A DNA stretch of 47,811 nt from the NCBI GenBank assembly GCA_018064805.1, contig JAGHUN010000040.1:1-47811 (forward strand). The letters run 5' to 3'. Below the pieces are notes generated by a model. It had not been told where the DNA came from. It was given only the letters and a program-made list of their open reading frames with translations, and did no database searches. Within the stretch, counting starts at the first letter, position 1, and each line of letters starts with the position of its first letter. This stretch comes from Candidatus Colinaster scatohippi (GTDB lineage Bacteria; Bacillota; Clostridia; Lachnospirales; Lachnospiraceae). The translations under genes and the position numbers were made by a program. Positions 41,183 through 47,811 of the stretch are shown piece after piece.

Positions 41183-42499
41183 ATGAGCTTATACGAGAAG
41201 ATTGTTAAGGGTGAAGAAAAAATAGCACTTGTTGGTCTGGGCTATGTTGGAATGCCGATTGCGGTTGCCTTTGCCAAGAAGGTGGGTGTTATTGGTTATG
41301 ACCTTAATGCAGCTAAAATTGACCTATACAAGAATGGAATTGACCCTACAAATGAAGTAGGAAATGATGTAATCAAAAATACAAAGGTTGAATTTACTTC
41401 TGATGAAGCGAAATTAAAAGAAGCAAAATTCTATATTGTTGCTGTCCCGACACCTGTTAATGATGATCATACACCTGACTTGACACCTGTAGAGGGAGCA
41501 AGCAGAATCCTTGGAAGAAATCTTAGTAAGGGTTCGATTGTTGTATTTGAGTCCACAGTTTATCCCGGTGTAACAGAGGATGTTTGTGTTCCTATTCTCG
41601 AAAAGGAAAGTGGACTTAAGTGCGGTGTAGATTTTAAGATTGGATATTCACCTGAGCGTATTAATCCGGGTGATAAGGTTCACAGACTTGAGACAATTAC
41701 TAAGATTGTATCAGGTATGGATGAAGAGACACTTGACGAAGTGGCTCATGTTTATGAGCTTGTTGTTGAGGCGGGTGTACATAGAGCAGAGTCAATTAAG
41801 GTTGCTGAAGCGGCTAAGGTTATTGAGAACTCACAGCGTGATATAAATATTGCTTTTATGAATGAGTTATCAATCATCTTCAATAAGATGGGAATTGATA
41901 CTAAGGCGGTATTAGAGGCTGCCGGTACAAAGTGGAATTTCCTTAAGTTCTCTCCGGGCCTTGTTGGTGGACACTGTATCGGTGTTGATCCTTACTATCT
42001 TACATATAAGGCTGAGCAGCTTGGATATCATAGCCAGATTATTCTTTCAGGTCGTCGTATTAATGATGACATGGGTAAGTATGTTGCAGAGTCTATTGTT
42101 AAGAAACTTATATCAGCTAATCTCCCTGTTAAGAATGCAAAGGTTGCGATTCTTGGTTTTACATTTAAGGAGAACTGCCCTGATACACGTAATACCAAGA
42201 TTATTGATATTTATAACGAACTTGGAGAGTTTGGTATCACACCAATCGTTGTTGATACAACAGCAGATGCTGCTGAGGCGGAAAGACTGTATGGTATTAA
42301 ATTCGCATCAATGGATGATGTAAAGGATATGGATGCAGTGATCGTAGCGGTTGCACATGATGTATTTCTTAAGCTTAACAGAAGCGACATTGATGGCTTC
42401 TTTAATGCAAAGAATGATGTTAAGGTTCTTGCGGATATTAAGGGACTTTTCAAGAGAGAAGATTTTGCCGGTGAGGATTACTCATACTGGAGACTGTAA
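41183..42499 (+). CDS. wbpO: UDP-N-acetylgalactosamine/glucosamine 6-dehydrogenase (WbpO/TviB type)
   Basis: The 438-residue protein has LVGLGYVGMP at 16-24 (NAD binding), VPTPVNDDHTPDL, FESTVYPGVTED, the central KVIENSQRDINIAF and the active-site cysteine Cys265 in GGHCIGVDPYYL. The DINIAFMNE and GVDPYYL blocks favour the WbpO/TviB/CapL class, acting on UDP-HexNAc, over UDP-glucose dehydrogenase. It should make UDP-GalNAcA (or GlcNAcA), using the epimerase at 27277. The gene has its own promoter and is followed by a terminator, so it can be a single-gene transcript. ATG 41183 with TTGGAGA 11 bases upstream is chosen over TTG 41174. Confidence 0.9.
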   Translation: MSLYEKIVKGEEKIALVGLGYVGMPIAVAFAKKVGVIGYDLNAAKIDLYKNGIDPTNEVGNDVIKNTKVEFTSDEAKLKEAKFYIVAVPTPVNDDHTPDLTPVEGASRILGRNLSKGSIVVFESTVYPGVTEDVCVPILEKESGLKCGVDFKIGYSPERINPGDKVHRLETITKIVSGMDEETLDEVAHVYELVVEAGVHRAESIKVAEAAKVIENSQRDINIAFMNELSIIFNKMGIDTKAVLEAAGTKWNFLKFSPGLVGGHCIGVDPYYLTYKAEQLGYHSQIILSGRRINDDMGKYVAESIVKKLISANLPVKNAKVAILGFTFKENCPDTRNTKIIDIYNELGEFGITPIVVDTTADAAEAERLYGIKFASMDDVKDMDAVIVAVAHDVFLKLNRSDIDGFFNAKNDVKVLADIKGLFKREDFAGEDYSYWRL

Positions 42500-42525
42500 A
42501 AGGTTAAAACTTGTTAAGTGATATG

Positions 42526-42561
42526 AAGACGCTTCTGAGTTAATTACTTGGAAGCGTTTTT
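42526..42561 (+). terminator. Intrinsic terminator/attenuator directly before the next ribosome site
   Basis: AAGACGCTTC (42526-42535) pairs with GAAGCGTTTT (42551-42560, one G-U), and the stem continues with TGAGT/ACTTG through two G-U pairs to a TAATT loop (42541-42545). The T-run TTTTT ends at 42561, and the AGGA ribosome site of the next gene starts at 42563. No promoter fits between them, so the next gene would depend on readthrough. Confidence 0.85.
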
Positions 42562-42572
42562 AGGATAATAGA

Positions 42573-44564
42573 ATGATTAAAAAACTATTTAAGAACTTTT
42601 CCGGAATAATTCTTATATTTATGATGTATTTTGCCTGGTGCTGTATGAGTGTATCCTACAACAGTGGGCTTTTTCTTGTATTGTTTGCAGCAGCGGTGGT
42701 TATATCGGTGATCATATATTATGTAAACCGCGGTGAGGTAATGCGAGAAGCGCCCTTTGCTAATATCCTTGTTGCCGTAGTGGGAATTATAATTGGAAAA
42801 GGTGCTATAGGAGAGGCAGTAAAGGGTATCGATATACCAAAGCATGTACTCATTAACATAGCCGGAAGAATGGTTGACAGAGGAGAATTCGTAGTTGGAA
42901 TTTGTGCTCTTGTATTTTCACTTATTGCGATATATCTGATTATTAAAAACCATGATTTATATGCTAAATTTGCAAAAAGAATTCCAGCCTTGTTAAAAGA
43001 ACACAAATGGCTTGTAATACTGCTTGTAGTAACAGGCATCCTGGGAGTGGACAGTGAGTGGAAGCAGTTTAAATGGGATGGTCTGCTTTACTATCAGACA
43101 TCGGCTACGCTTGATATTACAAATATTGGTGAAATGGGTGTCTATGGCCATGTTTCTCAGGGATTCAGCCTTATAGTCAAGGCCTTTGAATATATTACAG
43201 GCAGTACTGCCACTGCGCTATTGTTTGCTAATCAGATTCTTTTTGCAATAAGCATCTGTTATGTCTATGCGTTGCTTCGTATGCTTATGCAGGAAAAAAA
43301 GGAATTTGTTTATATTGCCGGCACGGCTGTCTATGCATTTTCTCCGTTTTATCTTGGAATGGCAGGCTATTATAATTTGGACTTCATTCTTATGTGTCTT
43401 CTTCCTGCCACAATATATTATTTGTATGATAAAAAGTGGATACAGCTGACGGTTGTTGCAACATTTCTTTGTTTTACCAAGGAGCCGGCAGTTATTATAT
43501 ATGGAGCCTTCTGCGTAGGAATGGTGATTTGCGATACTATTACCTACATGGGCAGTTTACCAAAGGAAGGGAAAAAATTACCTGCTCTTATTAAAAATAT
43601 ATTTGGAACCTTGCATTATTACTATATGGCACTGCCGGGGGTTTTATGGATACTCACCTTTGAGATTCTGGGACCATGGGTAGGTGGCTCACATGATGTT
43701 GGAATAAGTTCGGAGTATATTGTAGATAAGCTTAAGGTTTTCTATCTGCTTAATTTTAATTGGATATTTGTGCTGCTAATTGCGGTTCTTATTGTTATGG
43801 GAATTGTCCAAAAAAAGATTAAGATAGCGGAATTCTGTATTATGCTTCCTTTTGCTGTAAGTCTTGTAGGATTTACATTGTTTAATCTTGTGTTTATTAC
43901 GGCAAATCATCCGAGATATATTGATTCGGTACCATTTATGTTATATATACCGGCCATATATCTTATGGGGATTATTTGGGGTGACCGAATAACTGGTATT
44001 ATATCAGGCGCTATTGCAGGTCTTTTGTTAGTTCAGTGCTTTTATACCATCGATCCGGTATCATTGCTTGCTTTTAACAGGCTTAATATAGGAAATGCAA
44101 CTATTATTACTACATCCGACAGAATTGGAGATGCGACCCAGTATAACAGACAGATGCTTTGGGCTGAGCCGGCGCTCGGGAAGGCTGTTGCAGATGCGCT
44201 TGAATGTGATTCTCTTATTGTATTTCCGGCATTTTATGAATCTACATATACAACAGATGGTATGGCTGCAGCTCCGGTCGCTACTTATGATACAGACCAC
44301 GAAGTGCAGTATTTTAACAGAAGCAGTAAAAGAAGGACTCCGGAACTATGGGAAGGTTCAGAGGGAATCACAATTTATCATATTTCTGAAAATGGCAGAA
44401 TGAGTGATATAGGTGATAAAGGGGAACAGGTAAGCTTAATCTATTCTGTCTGTGAAAGCAAAGAGGCTCTTGCGGCAATTACCGGACAGATTGATATTAC
44501 TGAAAGTGTAGAATATACAAATAGGGGATTTGTTTTCTGCAGAGTTACGGGAACGGTTAGATAA
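42573..44564 (+). CDS. GT-C-like polytopic membrane protein
   Basis: The 663-residue protein has about four membrane segments in its first 130 residues, then a KWDGLLYYQTSATL motif in a large outer loop (about 168-182). Eight or more membrane segments and an extracytoplasmic C-terminal domain of about 150 residues follow, with IYHISENGRM near the end. The Asp after Trp in the loop resembles the GT-C catalytic acid. FTKEPAVI is a likely re-entrant loop motif. The stop overlaps the next start (TAATG). It probably attaches or modifies a glycan outside the cell; I do not recognise the subfamily. Confidence 0.58.
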   Translation: MIKKLFKNFSGIILIFMMYFAWCCMSVSYNSGLFLVLFAAAVVISVIIYYVNRGEVMREAPFANILVAVVGIIIGKGAIGEAVKGIDIPKHVLINIAGRMVDRGEFVVGICALVFSLIAIYLIIKNHDLYAKFAKRIPALLKEHKWLVILLVVTGILGVDSEWKQFKWDGLLYYQTSATLDITNIGEMGVYGHVSQGFSLIVKAFEYITGSTATALLFANQILFAISICYVYALLRMLMQEKKEFVYIAGTAVYAFSPFYLGMAGYYNLDFILMCLLPATIYYLYDKKWIQLTVVATFLCFTKEPAVIIYGAFCVGMVICDTITYMGSLPKEGKKLPALIKNIFGTLHYYYMALPGVLWILTFEILGPWVGGSHDVGISSEYIVDKLKVFYLLNFNWIFVLLIAVLIVMGIVQKKIKIAEFCIMLPFAVSLVGFTLFNLVFITANHPRYIDSVPFMLYIPAIYLMGIIWGDRITGIISGAIAGLLLVQCFYTIDPVSLLAFNRLNIGNATIITTSDRIGDATQYNRQMLWAEPALGKAVADALECDSLIVFPAFYESTYTTDGMAAAPVATYDTDHEVQYFNRSSKRRTPELWEGSEGITIYHISENGRMSDIGDKGEQVSLIYSVCESKEALAAITGQIDITESVEYTNRGFVFCRVTGTVR

Positions 44565-45925
44565 TGAATAAAAAATTATTTGATAAGAAAATTGATATAG
44601 CTATTTTAGCGGTAGTTGGCCTGTTTTTTGCCTTCTGTTTTTTGAAATTTCCGATGACAGAGCTCGGTGACAGCTTTCAGTACCTTACACAGCTGCCATC
44701 CAGAGATCCGGTATATGCATTTCTTTTGTGGGTATTGCAAAAAATATTCTCGGATTACAGAATACCACTTAGCCTGATTCAAAACGGACTTGCGATTATT
44801 GCAACCTACTGGATGTATTTGCGACTGTGCCGTTTGTTTGGCTATAAGACCTGGCAGCGACCGCTTATTATTCTGGCACTACTTTCGCCACATATAGTTA
44901 CCCCGCTTGCTGCTCAAAGCAATATGATAATTACCTGCTCTGTTTTGACAGAGGGAATAGGGCTGTCGCTTTATTATATCTGGCTTGGAATGATGATTTC
45001 ACTTGTTCTGGGCTATTATGGGCATACAACAAAAAAGGCTATGATATGCGGACTTGCGCTTTCTGTTTTTATTGCCATGATACGTGGTCAGTTCATGATA
45101 TGCGTTGCAGTATGGCTGCTTGTTATGCTTTATGTCTGCATTAAAAATAAGACCTGGAAAAAACTGCTTATATATTTGGCTGTTATGATAGTATTTATGG
45201 GAGGAAGAACACTACTTACCAAGACTTATCATTATGCTATGAGTGAGTTTTTCACATCGACGGTTGCTTCAAAGCCGATGCTTCTATCCAATATCGTATA
45301 TGTGGCAACGGAAGAGGATGCAGAGGTAATTGAGGATGCAAGACTCAGACAGGCATTCCTTAAGATGTACCACGATTCGAGAGACAGAGGACTTACTGCA
45401 GAATATGCTGAGGGTGGAATTATAGACAGGGCAAGATTTCACGAATCAGGACATGAGGAGATTAACTTTGACTGTGTGACAATGGAGGTTAATGAGCTTA
45501 TATATGAACTTGAGGGTAAGGATGAGTCCTGGTTCGAGGAATTTCTTATATACAGGGATATATATGCAGATAAGCTGATTAAGGAAACTTTTAAGCAGGT
45601 TATGCCGAGATATATAAGTAATTTCTTTGTTATCTCAAGCCTTGGATTCGTCAGAAGTGTTGCTATTGAAAAGTGGGGGCTGACTTATTTTGCTGTGCTG
45701 ATGTATCTTGTGGCAGCAATTCTTACACTGTTCCTTTTTATCAAAAACAGGAACAGTAAATCAGCGCTTTTTATGACATTGGTGATTATAGCTATATGCG
45801 GTACCGTTTTTGGTACTTCGTTGATGATAGAATGTCTTTCAAGATATATGATTTATAATCTTCCGGCATTCTATATAGCTTTGTTGGCATTAGTTAATGA
45901 GACTGTAACAAACCTTAGGAAATAA
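44564..45925 (+). CDS. GT-C-like polytopic membrane protein, shorter
   Basis: The 453-residue protein has an N-terminal helix, an outer loop TELGDSFQYLTQLPSRDPVY (Asp36), about nine further membrane segments and a soluble insert of about 125 residues (about 230-355). The insert is rich in acidic residues and contains FHESGHEEINFD. Position and overlap with 42573 (TAATG) indicate co-translation and perhaps a pair acting together. The acidic first loop again fits GT-C enzymes. No specific family is recognised; a flippase-associated role is also possible. Confidence 0.52.
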   Translation: MNKKLFDKKIDIAILAVVGLFFAFCFLKFPMTELGDSFQYLTQLPSRDPVYAFLLWVLQKIFSDYRIPLSLIQNGLAIIATYWMYLRLCRLFGYKTWQRPLIILALLSPHIVTPLAAQSNMIITCSVLTEGIGLSLYYIWLGMMISLVLGYYGHTTKKAMICGLALSVFIAMIRGQFMICVAVWLLVMLYVCIKNKTWKKLLIYLAVMIVFMGGRTLLTKTYHYAMSEFFTSTVASKPMLLSNIVYVATEEDAEVIEDARLRQAFLKMYHDSRDRGLTAEYAEGGIIDRARFHESGHEEINFDCVTMEVNELIYELEGKDESWFEEFLIYRDIYADKLIKETFKQVMPRYISNFFVISSLGFVRSVAIEKWGLTYFAVLMYLVAAILTLFLFIKNRNSKSALFMTLVIIAICGTVFGTSLMIECLSRYMIYNLPAFYIALLALVNETVTNLRK

Positions 45926-45937
45926 CAGAGGTAACCT

Positions 45938-47811
45938 ATGTGTGGAATAACCGGATATGTAAGTAAAATAAATATTACGCTCGAAGAACTGACGAATATG
46001 AATGATACCATCATCTATCGTGGGCCGGATGACAGTGGAGTAGAGATTTATCCGCTAAAGGACGGATACAGTATTGGACTGGCACAGAGACGACTGTCAA
46101 TTCTCGATTTGTCTCCTTTAGGTCATCAGCCAATGCATTCTAAGGATGGCCGCCTTTCTGTTATATATAATGGCGAGATATATAATTTCAAAGAAATAAG
46201 AGAGGAACTGAAGGGCTACAGTTTCAAATCAAATTGTGATACTGAGGTTATTATTGCGGCTTACCTTGAGTGGGGAATCGAATGCATAAACAAATTTAAT
46301 GGCATGTTTGCAATATGCATTTTTGACAGAGAGGACGACAGTATTTATCTGGTTCGTGACAGAATGGGCAAGAAGCCGCTGTATTATGAACTGGGTGATG
46401 GCAATATTTATTTTGCAAGTGAGCTTAAGCCTATAATGGCTCGTCCCGGATTTGAGAAGAAAATAAGACAGGATATAATGGCACGTTTTCTGTATCAGCA
46501 GTACATAAATGCTCCTGATACAATATTTGAAAATGTATATAAGCTTGAGCCGGGAAGTATACTGAAGTTCAGATATGGAGAGGTTAGCACCTGGAAATAC
46601 TGGGATGTTAAGACTGTGTATCATAAGATGCAGGAGAATCCGGTAACTGATTATATACAGGCTAAGAGTGAACTTAAGGAACTCCTTAGAAAATCGGTTG
46701 CACTCAGAATGATTTCGGATGTTCCGCTTGGAACATTTTTAAGTGGAGGATATGACTCTTCGCTCATTTCTGCGATTGCACAGGAACAGTCTGACAGGCC
46801 TATCAAAACCTTTTCTATTGGATTTAATGAAGAGGGCTATAATGAGGCTGTATATGCTAAAGAGGTTGCTAATCATTTAGGCACGGATCATACGGAAATG
46901 TATATTGATGAACAGATGATGTTTGATCTGGTAGACAGCATTCCAAAGTATTATGATGAACCCTTTGCGGACAGTTCTCAAATCCCTACGATGCTTGTGT
47001 CTTCACTTGCAAAGAAGGATGTTACGGTCGCACTTTCAGGCGATGGTGGAGATGAATTCTATTGTGGATATAATATCTATGATAATGTATATACTGCACA
47101 GAAAATAGATATGCTAGGCGGAATGGTGCATGGAATATGTTCTCTTCCGGGGCTTAGGCAGGCGGGACTTATTAATAAGCTTCCTTTCCGTGTAAGAATT
47201 ATTGCGGAAAACAGAGATAAAAATACAAAGACCCAGATTGGTTCTGATAATTATATCATTAGAGCCAATAAAATGGTGTTGGGGGACCAGATGCCTTGCA
47301 AGTATCCGATAGAGCTTGAGTATGGAGTGAAAAACTGGCAGACAAGACGTATGCTTGTTGATATGGATACTTATATTACCGGTGATATTCTATGTAAGGT
47401 TGACAGAGCTGCCATGAAGTATTCGTTGGAATCAAGATGTCCGATTCTTGATAAGGATGTAATGGAATACTCATTTAGAATTGATCATAGTTTTAAATAT
47501 CATAAGGGTGATAAAAAGCATATTCTAAAGGATATTGCATATGATTATATTCCTAAGGAACTGTTAGACAGACCTAAGGTTGGCTTTGGCGTACCACTCG
47601 ATAAGTGGCTTAGAGGTCCGTTGCGTGAACAGTTAGAAGATATGTGCAGTATGGATTTCCTTAAAGGGCAGGGATTATTTGATGCTGACTATGTTCATAA
47701 TATGATACATACATATCTTGAGACGGGAGACGGAGGCCCGGCTACAGGCAGAAATTATTCAAAGCTTACCTGGTCCTTCTTCATGTTTGAACAGTGGTAT
47801 AAGTATTATTT
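45938..47811 (+). CDS. asnB: AsnB-type glutamine-dependent amidotransferase, 3' end cut by window
   Basis: The frame is open from ATG 45938 to the window end (624 codons), so only a short C-terminus is missing. Residue 2 is the nucleophile Cys of class II glutaminases (MCGITGYV). YNGEIYNF and MFAICIFDRE belong to the glutaminase domain, and SGGYDSS (269-275) is the PP-loop of the synthetase domain, followed by LSGDGGDEFYCG. AGAGGT lies 5 bases before the start. In glycan loci, AsnB-like enzymes are thought to amidate uronic acids, so GalNAcA from WbpO is a plausible substrate. Ordinary asparagine synthesis cannot be excluded. Confidence 0.9.
   Translation, partial: MCGITGYVSKINITLEELTNMNDTIIYRGPDDSGVEIYPLKDGYSIGLAQRRLSILDLSPLGHQPMHSKDGRLSVIYNGEIYNFKEIREELKGYSFKSNCDTEVIIAAYLEWGIECINKFNGMFAICIFDREDDSIYLVRDRMGKKPLYYELGDGNIYFASELKPIMARPGFEKKIRQDIMARFLYQQYINAPDTIFENVYKLEPGSILKFRYGEVSTWKYWDVKTVYHKMQENPVTDYIQAKSELKELLRKSVALRMISDVPLGTFLSGGYDSSLISAIAQEQSDRPIKTFSIGFNEEGYNEAVYAKEVANHLGTDHTEMYIDEQMMFDLVDSIPKYYDEPFADSSQIPTMLVSSLAKKDVTVALSGDGGDEFYCGYNIYDNVYTAQKIDMLGGMVHGICSLPGLRQAGLINKLPFRVRIIAENRDKNTKTQIGSDNYIIRANKMVLGDQMPCKYPIELEYGVKNWQTRRMLVDMDTYITGDILCKVDRAAMKYSLESRCPILDKDVMEYSFRIDHSFKYHKGDKKHILKDIAYDYIPKELLDRPKVGFGVPLDKWLRGPLREQLEDMCSMDFLKGQGLFDADYVHNMIHTYLETGDGGPATGRNYSKLTWSFFMFEQWYKYY

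Noticed and set aside
46229-46624. Minus-strand open frame near the right end
   Set aside because: It is opposite the AsnB-like gene, whose frame stays open to the window end with conserved glutaminase and PP-loop motifs.

Overview
The window is one dense, almost entirely plus-strand surface-glycan biosynthesis locus from an AT-rich Gram-positive anaerobe, most likely a Lachnospiraceae member of the Butyrivibrio/Roseburia kind. This is inferred from strong AGGAGG-type ribosome sites, frequent TTG/GTG codons near starts, short intergenic gaps and the gene families present. No rRNA, tRNA, CRISPR, transposase or phage gene was found. Both window edges cut genes: the PseC aminotransferase at the left and an AsnB-type amidotransferase at the right.

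Region 1 (1-10301) is a pseudaminic-acid-like (nonulosonate) module. It runs: PseC (3' part), a DUF4910/DUF2172 zinc-peptidase-like protein, an AAC(3)-like N-acyltransferase, a stand-alone amino-acid adenylating enzyme, an acyl carrier protein, a fold-III PLP decarboxylase, a GT2, the PseF CMP-transferase, a sialyltransferase-like GT-B enzyme and a PglK-like ABC flippase. The adenylase, carrier protein and decarboxylase resemble the BtrJ/BtrI/BtrK and VinN/VinL/VinO logic of secondary metabolism (amino acid loaded on a carrier, then decarboxylated). I propose that they make an unusual amino-acyl group that is transferred to an amino sugar. This is the most interesting part of the window.

A 326-bp gap (10302-10627) follows, with hairpins and a degenerate repeat array of about 50 bp per unit.

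Region 2 (10628-26745) holds GtrA, an acyltransferase-3 protein, two GT-C-like membrane proteins, WecE (dTDP-4-amino-4,6-dideoxygalactose transaminase), a GtrB-like GT2, PseI, two GNAT acetyltransferases, two DUF6020-type membrane proteins, two GT4 enzymes and a formyltransferase-like GART enzyme. A small lipoprotein resembling a subtilisin prodomain follows at 26824.

Region 3 (27277-31135) has a WbpP-type UDP-GlcNAc 4-epimerase, a GT4 with a cysteine cluster, a PglC-type phosphoglycosyltransferase that would start the lipid-linked glycan, and a GT2. It ends in a strong hairpin terminator. Two minus-strand genes (a DUF3592-like protein and a third DUF6020-type protein) converge on that terminator.

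Region 4 (33269-41077) begins at a divergent promoter region and encodes a Wzy/O-antigen-ligase-like protein with an extra extracellular domain, PglF, PglE, an ATP-grasp ligase and a GT4. Region 5 (41183-47811) has its own promoter, a WbpO-type UDP-GalNAc dehydrogenase, a terminator lying directly against the next ribosome site, two GT-C-like membrane proteins and the AsnB-like amidotransferase.

Together the genes could supply a bacillosamine-type starter, GalNAc and GalNAcA (possibly amidated), a dTDP-4-amino-4,6-dideoxyhexose and a pseudaminic-acid derivative with a tailored N-acyl group. At least eight cytosolic glycosyltransferases would assemble them, an ABC flippase would export the lipid-linked unit, and a Wzy-like enzyme plus several GT-C-type proteins would finish it outside. 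PseB, PseG, PglD and a Wzx flippase are not in the window.
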